DNA from: DAOTZU01 sp034433995
Lineage (GTDB): Bacteria > Chloroflexota > Anaerolineae > UBA1429
Direction of reading: 5' to 3'
Length of the DNA stretch: 12,233 nt
Assembly: GCA_034433995.1 (NCBI GenBank)
Contig: DAOTZU010000153.1
Coordinates: forward strand, 1 to 12,233
Positions 1 through 7,506 of this stretch are shown one piece after another; the first letter of the stretch is position 1, and every line of letters begins with the position of its first letter. The position numbers were made by a program, and so were the translations under genes. Below the pieces are notes generated by a model. The model was not told the DNA's origin. It made no database searches and was given only the letters and a program-made list of their open reading frames with translations.

Positions 1-348
1 GCTGGGGATGCCCACCACTACCCGAGGGCTGGGAGCAAAGAGTCGGCGCCGCTCATGGACTTTGTGGATGAAATAATGTAACATCTTCTCGGTCATGTCG
101 AAATCCGAGATGACGCCATCGCGCAAAGGACGCACGGCCACGATGTTGGCCGGCGTGCGGCCCACCATCTCCTTGGCCTCGGCGCCGATGGCCAAGACGC
201 GCTTGGTGCGCTTGTCCACCGCAACAACCGACGGCTCGTTGATGACGATGCCCTGGCCGCTCACGGCCACAAGGGTGGTGGCGGTGCCCAGATCGATGCC
301 GATATCGCGCGAGAATGCACCCAACAGGAGATTGAGAGGATTGAACAC
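1..348 (-). CDS. mreB: MreB, rod shape-determining actin homologue (N-terminal part; runs off the left edge)
   Basis: Cytoplasmic actin-like ATPase that forms membrane-associated filaments and guides sidewall peptidoglycan synthesis. The window holds the first 116 codons; the C-terminal two thirds lie beyond base 1. The translation starts VFNPLNLLLGAFSRDIGIDL. The phosphate-1 loop DIGIDLGTATTLV is at residues 15-27, followed by the family-typical stretches GIVINEPSVVAVD (33-45) and RPLRDGVISDFD (73-84), and the fragment ends in VVVGIPS. The hydrophobic N-terminus ahead of the actin fold fits the membrane-binding end of MreB. Start: GTG at 346-348, with AGGAAGGGA (minus-strand complement of 356-364) 7 nt upstream; no ATG precedes the conserved region. 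It is transcribed away from the glycan operon, sharing a 72-nt gap with it. Paralogues such as Mbl cannot be excluded from this fragment, but MreB family is secure. Confidence 0.93.
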   Translation of the reverse strand, partial: MFNPLNLLLGAFSRDIGIDLGTATTLVAVSGQGIVINEPSVVAVDKRTKRVLAIGAEAKEMVGRTPANIVAVRPLRDGVISDFDMTEKMLHYFIHKVHERRRLFAPSPRVVVGIPS

Positions 349-380
349 AGGGTGGTCCCTTCCTGACAAGTCTTGGTGGC

Positions 381-408
381 ATTATACCACAGTTTCAAGC
401 AAGGCCAA
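381..408 (-). promoter_or_regulatory. Promoter of mreB (extended -10)
   Basis: Read on the minus strand: TATAAT (complement of 381-386) is preceded by TGG, giving the extended -10 TGGTATAAT. TTGGCC (403-408) sits 16 bp further upstream as a 4/6 match to the -35 box. The predicted start of transcription, near 374, leaves a leader of about 26 nt carrying the mreB ribosome binding site. The -35 overlaps the ribosome binding site of the divergent gene at 421. This is a motif call only. Confidence 0.6.
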
Positions 409-413
409 AGGGA
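408..413 (+). promoter_or_regulatory. Ribosome binding site fixing the start of the ligase fusion gene
   Basis: AAGGGA lies 7 nt before ATG 421. The frame is open further upstream (TTG 373, GTG 376), but those starts have no such site. They would also put the mreB promoter inside coding sequence and add a polar leader ahead of the membrane anchor. Confidence 0.6.
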
Positions 414-420
414 TTTGCCC

Positions 421-3400
421 ATGAAGTCACGAGGGCGTGTGGGCCGAGCTCTGGGATTGCTGTTGCGTCTGCTGATTTTGGCGGTCCTTCTGGCGTGTAT
501 GCTCCTCTTGGCGGGACAGGACCTGGCCGAGACGCGCCGGCTGCGGCGGGGGATGGAAAGCGGCCTGGCCAAGGCTCAAGCCCCACTGCAAGAACCGCGC
601 TTCGCCGTGAACGTCTCCTTGGAGCGCTACCCCGACGAGGCCGCGTTGCGCGCAACCTTGAAGGCTATCCGCCAAGCCGGTTTTGGGGCGGTGCGCCAGC
701 GCTTCCCCTGGGCCGAGTTAGAGCCCTCCCCCGGCACTTGGCGTTGGGAACGGTGGGACGCCATGGTGCCCCTGGTGCAAGAGGAGGGGCTGCAGCTCAT
801 CGCCGTCCTGGATACTTCGCCCCCTTGGGCCAGGCCCGCCGGCGAGGAGGACAACCCCTGGGCGCCCCCCGCCATGTTGGAGGATTATGCCCGCTTTGTC
901 GGCGCCTTCGCCGGGCGTTACGGGCGCTGGGTGCTGGCTTACCAGGTGTGGGACCAGCCCAACATCGCCCCCCACTGGGGCCGGGGGGAGGTGGATCCCG
1001 CCGGCTATGTGCGGCTGCTCCGCCTGGCCAGCGAGGCCATCCGCCGGGCCGATGCCGACGCCCTGATCATCGCCGGCGCCCTGGCCCCCAATATCGAACC
1101 CGGCGGCCGCAACCTGAACGATGTGGCCTTTTTGCGCGAGATCTATCGGCGGGGCGCGGGGGCTTACTTTGATATCCTGGGCGTCAAAGCCTACGGCTTT
1201 TGGTCCGGGCCCGACGACCGCCGGGTGGAGCCACAAGTGCTAAACTTCTCGCGGCTCATCCTGCTGCGCGAGGAGATGCGCCGGCGCGGCGAGGCGGCCA
1301 AGCCCATCTGGGCGCTGGAGATGGGCTGGTGCGCCCTGCCGGAGGATTGGCAGGGGCGCCCCTCCCTGCAGGGCAGCGACCTCACCTTGATTCAGGATCA
1401 ACGCCTGGCCAGGGCCATCCTGCGGGCGCAACAGGAATGGCCCTGGTTGGGGCTGATGACCGTGCTGCATTGGCAGCCCAACGCGGCGCCGGATGATCCT
1501 CTCTGGGGCTATTCCTGGCTGGATCCCTCCGGCCAGCCGCGCCCCGGCTGGAACGCCACCCGAGCCGCCATCGCCGGCGATGGCGTGTTGTATCCGGGGC
1601 TGCATGTCCAAGTCGCCCCCTATGGTCGCCCGATCCCAGAGACGGACTTGGTGGATTACACCTTCTGGGGCACCGACCTCCGTTTGCAGGTGGAGCGGGG
1701 CAGGACCTCCGGTGAACTGGTGATCGCGGTGGACGATTGGCCGCGGAACATCCGCATCCGCCTGGAGGCGCCCCAGCCGCAGACGGTTTGGGTGCGCGTC
1801 GGCGGGCGGCTGCCTTTGCGGGCCCATCAGTTGCGGCTGTACGGCCGGCCGGAGCAATTGGCCGCCCTGCGGGCCATGCAGGTGGGCCATCGGCCCCCTT
1901 GGCATGGGCTCGCAGAGAGGCTGGCCCTGGCCGCGTTGGCGGCGGGGTGGTGCGTTTGGGCATTGTGGGTCACGGCGCGGCGACTTCCTTGGCGCGAGGC
2001 CTGGCGCGCCGTGCGCGCGCGGTGGCTCGCGGCGCCTGGGTGGCTGCAGGCGGGCGCGGTGGTGGCCACGGGGCTGGCGGTGGTCTATTCGCCGGCAAAC
2101 CTCATCCGCCTGGTTTGTTTGGCCCTCTACGGGCTGAGCGCCCTGCTGCGGCCCGATCTCGCCCTGGCCATGACGCTGCTCACCATCCCCTTGGCGCCGA
2201 TCCACATCGCCCTGGGGCCGGGGTCTTTTTCTTTGGCAGAGATCGCTCTGCTGGTGGCGGTGGCGGCCCACGGCGGAGATGGGCTGTTGCGCCCACCTGC
2301 CGCACAGAGGCTGGGGTGGCGGGAGCGGCTGCGGCATTGGTCGGCCCTGGATTGGTTGGTCCTGGCGTTGGTGCTCCTGGGGCTGGGCACGTCGCTTTGG
2401 GCAGAATATCGCCGGGTGGCCTTGCGGGAATGGCGCGTGGTGCTGTTGGAACCGGCCCTCCTTTACGCCATGCTCCGCGCCCGCCGCGACCCGCCGCAGC
2501 GCCTGCTGGCGTGGCTGGACCTCTTGTGGGCGGCCAGCGTGGGCGTGGCCCTTTATGCGTTGTGGCTCTATCCCCGGCCGGAGGGCGTCATCGCCGCGGA
2601 GGGGGTACGCCGGGCGCGGGCCTTTTACGGTTCGCCCAATAACCTGGCCCTCTATCTGGACCGCCTGCTGCCGCTGGGGTTGGCCCTGGCCGCCTGGGGG
2701 CGCACGCGCTGGCGACGTTGGTTCTACGGCCTGGGCAGCTTGCCCGTGGCTGTGGCCATCTTTTTATCCTTCTCCCGGGGGGCGCTCCTTGTGGGCGTGC
2801 CGGCGGCCCTTTTGACCTTGGCCTGGCTTGCGGAGAGCAAACGGGTGCGTTGGCTGGCGTTGGCGCTCCTCGTTGTGGGCCTCCTCGCCCTGGTTCCCCT
2901 GGCCCGCACGGAGCGCTTTGCCTCCCTTCTCGATACCTCCCAAGGCACCACCTTTCTCCGCCTGAGCCTGTGGCAAGCCGCCTGGGATATGATCCGCGAC
3001 CACCCCTGGCTGGGCGTGGGTCCGGACAACTTTTTGTATTACTATGGCGATTACCTCCGCCCCGGCGCCGAGGTGGACCGCTGGCTCTCCCATCCCCATA
3101 ATTGGCTCTTGGATTTTTGGCTGCGCCTGGGCCTGGGCGGGGTCATCCTCTTCCTGGGCCTCCTGGCCGCCTTCGCCCGCCGGGCCTGGCACCTCTATCG
3201 CGGGCAACTCCCTGGGGACGCGCGCGCCGCCACCCTGGGTCTCTTGGGCGGGATGGCAGCCCTGGTTGCCCACGGCAGCATGGATCAGGCTTTCTTTGTC
3301 GCGGAACTGGCCTTTTGGTGCCTGTTCGCCCTGGCCTGGGTGGGCGTTCTGGCCCAGCCCGATGGCGCAGGTTGCCACCAAGAGGCTGATGCATATAATG

Positions 3401-3447
3401 ATGCCGAGACCGCAGAGAGCGGCCATGATATGGGCAAGGCACCATAG
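421..3447 (+). CDS. Membrane protein: N-terminal anchor, glycosidase-like (clan GH-A type) barrel, C-terminal O-antigen ligase/polymerase (Wzy_C) domain
   Basis: A 1008-residue fusion. Residues 10-31 are a membrane anchor. Residues about 61-385 resemble a clan GH-A TIM barrel (GH5/GH39-like): WDQPN at 177-181 at the acid/base site, GVKAYGFW at 254-261, and ALEMGW at 298-303 with E300 at the nucleophile position. The acid/base Glu is Gln (Q179, codon CAG). Residues about 390-480 look like a small beta domain. From about 500 onwards there are many membrane segments with the O-antigen ligase signature: GSPNNLALYL (737-746), SRGA (785-788), GVGPDNF (865-871) and SHPHN (890-894), typical of the outer loop of WaaL/Wzy proteins. 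The topology is consistent: anchor out, barrel outside, membrane re-entry near 502-518. WaaL/Wzy proteins join or transfer undecaprenyl-linked glycans outside the membrane. It heads the operon. The acceptor is unknown, and polymerase and ligase cannot be told apart from sequence. Confidence 0.85.
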   Translation: MKSRGRVGRALGLLLRLLILAVLLACMLLLAGQDLAETRRLRRGMESGLAKAQAPLQEPRFAVNVSLERYPDEAALRATLKAIRQAGFGAVRQRFPWAELEPSPGTWRWERWDAMVPLVQEEGLQLIAVLDTSPPWARPAGEEDNPWAPPAMLEDYARFVGAFAGRYGRWVLAYQVWDQPNIAPHWGRGEVDPAGYVRLLRLASEAIRRADADALIIAGALAPNIEPGGRNLNDVAFLREIYRRGAGAYFDILGVKAYGFWSGPDDRRVEPQVLNFSRLILLREEMRRRGEAAKPIWALEMGWCALPEDWQGRPSLQGSDLTLIQDQRLARAILRAQQEWPWLGLMTVLHWQPNAAPDDPLWGYSWLDPSGQPRPGWNATRAAIAGDGVLYPGLHVQVAPYGRPIPETDLVDYTFWGTDLRLQVERGRTSGELVIAVDDWPRNIRIRLEAPQPQTVWVRVGGRLPLRAHQLRLYGRPEQLAALRAMQVGHRPPWHGLAERLALAALAAGWCVWALWVTARRLPWREAWRAVRARWLAAPGWLQAGAVVATGLAVVYSPANLIRLVCLALYGLSALLRPDLALAMTLLTIPLAPIHIALGPGSFSLAEIALLVAVAAHGGDGLLRPPAAQRLGWRERLRHWSALDWLVLALVLLGLGTSLWAEYRRVALREWRVVLLEPALLYAMLRARRDPPQRLLAWLDLLWAASVGVALYALWLYPRPEGVIAAEGVRRARAFYGSPNNLALYLDRLLPLGLALAAWGRTRWRRWFYGLGSLPVAVAIFLSFSRGALLVGVPAALLTLAWLAESKRVRWLALALLVVGLLALVPLARTERFASLLDTSQGTTFLRLSLWQAAWDMIRDHPWLGVGPDNFLYYYGDYLRPGAEVDRWLSHPHNWLLDFWLRLGLGGVILFLGLLAAFARRAWHLYRGQLPGDARAATLGLLGGMAALVAHGSMDQAFFVAELAFWCLFALAWVGVLAQPDGAGCHQEADAYNDAETAESGHDMGKAP

Positions 3448-3462
3448 CGCGCCATTTTTTGT

Positions 3463-3469
3463 GGAGGAG
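3463..3469 (+). promoter_or_regulatory. Ribosome binding site of the UDP-glucuronate decarboxylase gene
   Basis: GGAGGAG lies 6 nt before ATG 3476. The frame is open for a further 432 nt upstream, inside the previous gene. This strong site and the immediate MRILITGGAGFIG start select 3476. Confidence 0.75.
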
Positions 3470-3475
3470 TTGGAG

Positions 3476-4417
3476 ATGCGCATTCTGATCACCGGCGGGG
3501 CGGGCTTTATCGGCTCCCACCTGGCCGATCTCCTCTTGGCCCGGGGACATGAAGTGATCGCCCTGGATAACTTGCTCACCGGCAGCCTGCGCAATATCGC
3601 CCATCTGCAGGGCCAGCCAAATTTTACCTTCATCCACGCCGACGTCACCCAGCCGCTGCATATCGAGGGGCCGTTGGACGCCATCTTTCACCTGGCCTCC
3701 CTGCCCAGCCCGGTGGATTACCTGAAGATGCCCATCAAGACCCTCAAGGTGGGCGCCTTGGGCACCCTCTATGCCCTGGGGTTGGCCAAGGCCAAGGGGG
3801 CACGCTTTCTCCTCGCCTCCACCTCCGAGGTGTACGGGGATCCGCTGGTGCATCCCCAGCCGGAGAGCTATTGGGGCAACGTGAACCCCGTGGGGCCCCG
3901 TGGCGTGTACGATGAATCCAAACGCTTCGCCGAGGCCCTGACCATGGCCTACCACCGCACCCACGGCCTGGCCACGCGCATCGCCCGCATTTTCAACACC
4001 TACGGCCCGCGCATGCGTCTGGATGATGGCCGGGTGGTGCCCAACTTTATCCGCCAAGCCCTCAAGGGGGAGCCCCTCACCGTCTATGACGATGGCTCGC
4101 GCACCCGCAGTTTTTGCTACGTGAGCGACCTCATCGAGGGCCTCTACCGGCTGATCCTCTCCGATTATGCCCTGCCGGTGAACTTGGGCAACCCCCAGGA
4201 GATGACCATCGTGCAATTCGCCCAGACGGTGGTGCGCCTCGCCGGCAGCCGCTCAGAGATCACTTTCGTGGTGCCCAAGGACGAGCGCACCGCCGATGAT
4301 CCGCACACCCGCCAGCCGGACATCACCTTGGCCCGCACCATCTTGGGTTGGGAACCCCAGGTGGGCCTGGAGGAAGGGCTGGCCCGAACCATCGCCTGGT
4401 TCCGCGCGCAGATTTAG
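3476..4417 (+). CDS. uxs: UDP-glucuronate decarboxylase (UDP-xylose synthase type), extended SDR family
   Basis: Cytoplasmic NAD-dependent enzyme that converts UDP-glucuronate to UDP-xylose plus CO2, supplying xylose (or a derived pentose) for glycan assembly. It has 313 residues, the usual length for the soluble bacterial form. Seen: the NAD-binding loop GGAGFIGS (7-14), D31 at the end of strand 2, STSEVYGDP (115-123), the YWGNVNPVGPR block (132-142), the catalytic pair Y145-x3-K149 in YDESKR, RIFNTYGPRM (171-180), RSFCYVSDL (211-219) and a C-terminal DDP-R-PDI-A segment (274-286). TSEVYGDP, VHPQ-E-YWG and VNP-GPR together are the UXS pattern rather than that of GalE or dTDP-glucose dehydratase. 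It starts 28 nt after the ligase fusion and ends 6 nt before the second ligase-like gene. No UDP-glucose dehydrogenase, which would make its substrate, is in the window. Confidence 0.87.
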   Translation: MRILITGGAGFIGSHLADLLLARGHEVIALDNLLTGSLRNIAHLQGQPNFTFIHADVTQPLHIEGPLDAIFHLASLPSPVDYLKMPIKTLKVGALGTLYALGLAKAKGARFLLASTSEVYGDPLVHPQPESYWGNVNPVGPRGVYDESKRFAEALTMAYHRTHGLATRIARIFNTYGPRMRLDDGRVVPNFIRQALKGEPLTVYDDGSRTRSFCYVSDLIEGLYRLILSDYALPVNLGNPQEMTIVQFAQTVVRLAGSRSEITFVVPKDERTADDPHTRQPDITLARTILGWEPQVGLEEGLARTIAWFRAQI

Positions 4418-4423
4418 CCGCCC

Positions 4424-5908
4424 ATGGCCACGCTGTCCCTGCCCCGCCCCTCGGTCGCCTTCCGGTGCCGGTTCGGCCCGCTTTTGCGCCGGCTGCTGCT
4501 TCTGGGTTTGTTGATGGCCCTGGGCCTTTTCTTGGCCCACGCGCCGCTCGTCCTGTGCCTGGCGCTCATCGCGGGGGGGATCGGCGGGGTGTGGCTCTTG
4601 CGGTGCCCCACGCTGGCCCTTTACGGCCTGGCCTTTGCGGTGCCCTTTGGTTCGCTGGCGGCGTTTCCCCTGGGGGGGATAAAAATTGACGCTGCCCAGT
4701 TCCTGGTGCTGGCCATGGTGGCGGCCTGGGGCCTGCGCTCCGCCGCGCTGCGCCATGTGCGGTTGGCGCGGGGGGGCTTGGGCCTGGCCCTGCTCATCTA
4801 TGTAAGCGCGCTCTTGGCCGCGTTCTGGCCCGCCACAAGCCTGACGGCGGCCCTCAAAGAACTGGCCAAATGGCTCGGTTTCTTGGCGGTGTACCTTTAT
4901 AGCGCCAACGAGATGACGCCCCGCGAGGCGCGCCGGCTGGTGGCGGCCCTCCTCTTGGCAGGGATCTTGGAGGGCGCCTTGGGGATCTACCAATTCCTGC
5001 GCCAGGTGGGGCCGCCGGGGTTCATCCTGCTGGGGCGCTACATGCGGGCATATGGCACCTTCCAGCAACCCAACCCCTTTGGCGGCTATCTGGGGCTGCT
5101 CCTGCCCCTGGCCTACGGCTGGGTGTTGGCCTCTGCAGGGGAGACCTGGGCCGCCTGGCGACGGCGGACCTGGGGGCTGGTCGCTTATTGGCTCCTGGCG
5201 GTGGTGGCGACGAGCATCATGGGCGCAGCGCTGGTGATGAGCTGGTCCCGCGGGGCGCTGGTGGGCCTGGCCGCCGGCGTGGCCTTGGTCCTCCTGGCCC
5301 TGGGGCGGCGGGCCTGGGGGATCGTGGCGGTGTTGGTTGTGGTCGTCCTCTTGCTGGGCCCCGGCCTGCTGGCGCGCCTGCCGGAGGCGTTGGTGGCACG
5401 CCTCGGCGAGGCGAGTGGCTACCTCGGCGCCGATGTGCAGGCCATCGAGATCACCGACGAAAACTTTGCCGTGGTAGAGCGCATGGCCCATTGGCTGGCC
5501 GCCTGGCGCATGTTCGCCCAAAGGCCTTGGCTTGGGGTGGGCACCGGTCAATACGCCGTGGTCTATCCCACCGTAGCTCTGCCCCGCTGGCAAGACCCTT
5601 TGGGCCACGCCCACAACTATTACCTCAACGTCCTGGCGGAGGGCGGGCTGGTGGGCTTGGCGGGGTATCTCGCGGTGCTGGGCGCGGCTCTGGCCTTGGT
5701 CTGGCGGGGACTGAGTCGCCTGCAAGGCTGGCGGCGCGGCGTGGCCTTGGGCGCATGGGGGATGTTGGGGCATTTGCTCGCCCACAGCCTCTTTGATAAC
5801 CTGTATGTCCACGGCATGTATCTTTTGGTGGCCATGCTCTTGGGCCTGGTGGCCGCCCTACAAAAGCACGACCCGGTACCGCAAGCTACCGTACCGGATA
5901 TTCCCTAA
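4424..5908 (+). CDS. O-antigen ligase/polymerase-like polytopic membrane protein (Wzy_C)
   Basis: 494 residues, mostly hydrophobic, with roughly ten or more membrane segments beginning near residue 18. Seen: GTFQQPNPFGGYL (211-223), SRGA (275-278), then a polar outer-loop region of about 320-400 containing RPWLGVGTGQY (367-377) and GHAHNYYLNVLAEGG (394-408). These are the conserved ligase/polymerase features, with H395 and H397 matching H891 and H893 of the fusion protein at 421. It is therefore a paralogue of that protein's C-terminal half without the glycosidase-like domain. By family it would polymerise lipid-linked repeat units or transfer finished glycan to an acceptor outside the membrane. 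ATG 4424 lies 6 nt after the preceding stop and has no clear ribosome binding site, so translation may be coupled to the decarboxylase. The exact role is inference. Confidence 0.87.
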   Translation: MATLSLPRPSVAFRCRFGPLLRRLLLLGLLMALGLFLAHAPLVLCLALIAGGIGGVWLLRCPTLALYGLAFAVPFGSLAAFPLGGIKIDAAQFLVLAMVAAWGLRSAALRHVRLARGGLGLALLIYVSALLAAFWPATSLTAALKELAKWLGFLAVYLYSANEMTPREARRLVAALLLAGILEGALGIYQFLRQVGPPGFILLGRYMRAYGTFQQPNPFGGYLGLLLPLAYGWVLASAGETWAAWRRRTWGLVAYWLLAVVATSIMGAALVMSWSRGALVGLAAGVALVLLALGRRAWGIVAVLVVVVLLLGPGLLARLPEALVARLGEASGYLGADVQAIEITDENFAVVERMAHWLAAWRMFAQRPWLGVGTGQYAVVYPTVALPRWQDPLGHAHNYYLNVLAEGGLVGLAGYLAVLGAALALVWRGLSRLQGWRRGVALGAWGMLGHLLAHSLFDNLYVHGMYLLVAMLLGLVAALQKHDPVPQATVPDIP

Positions 5909-5920
5909 CTCCGAGGCATC

Positions 5921-6373
5921 ATGGTGGCATCATTGAGCGCTCGCTTGCGCACCTTGTGGCGCGCCAATCGCGCGGAATATATGCGCTTTATCAAGTTCAG
6001 CATCGTGGGCGCCATCGGCGCGGTGGTGGATTTCGGCGTGCTGAACCTGGGCATCCAGGTGTTCGGCCTGGCAAAGTGGTTGGCCAACACCTTTTCCTTC
6101 TCTGCGGCGGTGTTGAGCAATTTCACCTGGAACCGCCTGTGGACCTATCCCGAATCGCGCCAGGAGCCGTTGCTCCCCCAGCTCGGCCAGTTCGCCCTGG
6201 TCAACGTGGTGGGGCTGGGCATCAATCAGGCCGTCTTTCTTTCCCTGGATCATTACGTCTTGTCCCCCTGGGGCACTTGGGGCTACAATCTCGCCAAGGC
6301 CATCGCCATCGGCGTGGTCTGGTTCTGGAACTTTTTCATCAACCGCATTTGGACCTATAGAAAGATCCGCTGA
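5921..6373 (+). CDS. GtrA-family membrane protein
   Basis: 150 residues with four predicted membrane segments (about 24-46, 50-69, 88-110 and 120-140), the standard GtrA size and plan. The family signature NRxWTY occurs twice, at 71-76 (NRLWTY) after the second segment and at 141-146 (NRIWTY) after the fourth, reflecting an internal duplication. FSIVGAIGAVVDFGVLN (26-42) is also typical. GtrA proteins act in cell-surface polysaccharide synthesis and have been proposed to translocate undecaprenyl-phosphate-linked sugars. The usual partner, a GtrB-type polyprenyl-phosphate glycosyltransferase, is not in this window. The start ATG follows GAGG (5913-5916) at 4 nt. The stop TGA shares its A with the ATG of the next gene. 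Confidence 0.9.
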   Translation: MVASLSARLRTLWRANRAEYMRFIKFSIVGAIGAVVDFGVLNLGIQVFGLAKWLANTFSFSAAVLSNFTWNRLWTYPESRQEPLLPQLGQFALVNVVGLGINQAVFLSLDHYVLSPWGTWGYNLAKAIAIGVVWFWNFFINRIWTYRKIR

Positions 6374-7506
6374 TGCGCATCGGCCTGGATTACACGGCGG
6401 CGGTATGCCAGCGCGCGGGGATCGGGCGCTATGCCCGAGGCTTGGTAGGCGCGCTGGCCGAGATAGATCGCCAGAATCACTATCTCCTGTTCAGCGCCGG
6501 GCGTGACGCCCCCGGCACCGTCTGGCCGCCCAACTTTCGGCGGCGGGAGCTGCCGCTGCAGGATCGGCACCTCGCCCTTCTGTGGCAACGGCTGCGCCTG
6601 CCCTTGCCGGTGGAATTGGTGACGGGACGGCTGGACATCCTCCACTCCCCTGATTTCGTCCTGCCGCCCACCCTGGGGGCGCGCACCGTGCTGACCATCC
6701 ATGACCTTTCGTTTCTGCGCCACCCCGAGTGCTCCTCGCCGCCGTTGTTGCGTTACCTGTTGGACGCGGTGCCGCGCTCCGTGCGCCGAGCGGACCTGCT
6801 CCTGGCCGATTCGGCCCACACCCGGCAGGATCTCATCGAGCTGCTCCAGGTGCCGCCGGAGCGGGTGGCTGTGCTTTATCCCGGCGTGGAGCCACACTTT
6901 GCGCCCCAGCCGGAGGCGAGCCTGGCGCCGATCCTGGCACGCTACGGCATCCGCCGCCCGTACATCCTGGCCCTGGGCACCTTGCAGCCGCGCAAGAATT
7001 TCCCGCGGTTGGTCCGCGCATTCCATCTCTTGCAGCAGCGCTACCATCTGCCCCATCAGCTCGTCATCGGCGGCGGGCGGGGATGGCTGGAGGAGGAGAT
7101 CCACTGCACCATCGCCGAGCTTGGCCTGGGCGACTCGGTCCTCCTGGCAGGGTTCGTCGCCGAGGAGGATCTGCCGGCGCTTTACACCGGGGCAGAAGTT
7201 TTCGCCTTCCCCTCGCTTTACGAGGGGTTCGGCCTACCGGTGTTGGAGGCCATGGCTTGCGGCACGCCGGTGGTCACCGCCAACGTCTCCTCCTTGCCGG
7301 AGGTGGCCGGCGAGGCGGCCCTTCTGGTGCCGCCCGACGATGTGGCGGCCCTGGCCGAAGCCCTCTGGCGCGCCCTGAGCGATGAGACATTGCGCAACGC
7401 GCTGCGGGAGCGTGGGTTTCAACAAATCAAACGGTTCACCTGGTCGGCGGCGGCGCGACGCCTGCTCGGCCTCTATCATCATCTGGGAGAGAGGGAGGGA
7501 TCATGA
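6373..7506 (+). CDS. Glycosyltransferase family 4 (GT-B fold)
   Basis: 377 residues; a cytoplasmic or membrane-associated retaining glycosyltransferase that would add a sugar from a nucleotide donor to the growing lipid-linked glycan. Seen: the N-terminal acceptor-domain motif GIGRYARGLVGAL (17-29), TIHDLSFLRHPE (about 108-119), and the C-terminal donor domain with LGTLQPRKNF (201-210; R207 and K208 fit the phosphate-binding pair). The EX7E motif is E284-x7-E292 within YEGFGLPVLEAM, followed by CGTPVVTANVSSLPEVAG. The length and motifs resemble mannosyltransferase-type GT4 proteins, but sugar specificity cannot be read from sequence. Its ATG overlaps the gtrA-family stop (TGATG), and its own stop overlaps the next start (ATGA), so translational coupling on both sides is likely. 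Confidence 0.92.
   Translation: MRIGLDYTAAVCQRAGIGRYARGLVGALAEIDRQNHYLLFSAGRDAPGTVWPPNFRRRELPLQDRHLALLWQRLRLPLPVELVTGRLDILHSPDFVLPPTLGARTVLTIHDLSFLRHPECSSPPLLRYLLDAVPRSVRRADLLLADSAHTRQDLIELLQVPPERVAVLYPGVEPHFAPQPEASLAPILARYGIRRPYILALGTLQPRKNFPRLVRAFHLLQQRYHLPHQLVIGGGRGWLEEEIHCTIAELGLGDSVLLAGFVAEEDLPALYTGAEVFAFPSLYEGFGLPVLEAMACGTPVVTANVSSLPEVAGEAALLVPPDDVAALAEALWRALSDETLRNALRERGFQQIKRFTWSAAARRLLGLYHHLGEREGS

Noticed and set aside
373..420. Longer N-terminus for the ligase fusion from TTG 373 or GTG 376
   Set aside because: There is no ribosome binding site, it would overlap the mreB promoter, and it adds a polar leader. ATG 421 has AAGGGA at 7 nt.
1240..2337. 365-codon open frame on the minus strand
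   Set aside because: It is antisense to the ligase fusion, Pro/Gln/Arg-rich and without domains. The plus-strand frame has clear motifs on both sides.
1737..2642. 301-codon plus-strand frame within the ligase fusion, and a similar frame at 495-1172
   Set aside because: Ala/Gly/Arg-rich out-of-frame readings of the fusion gene. They have no membrane segments or motifs, while the in-frame product shows continuous domain sequence.
4253..5812. 519-codon open frame on the minus strand
   Set aside because: It lies wholly antisense to the end of the decarboxylase gene and the second ligase-like gene. Its product is rich in Gln, Pro, Arg and Gly with no recognisable domain, as expected from high-GC third-position bias.
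5873..5897. Inverted repeat CCGGTAC/GTACCGG with an 11-nt loop, also containing three TACCG copies
   Set aside because: It is considered too weak for a terminator: only a 7-bp stem, no U-tract, inside the 3' end of a coding region, and the next same-strand gene starts 23 nt later.
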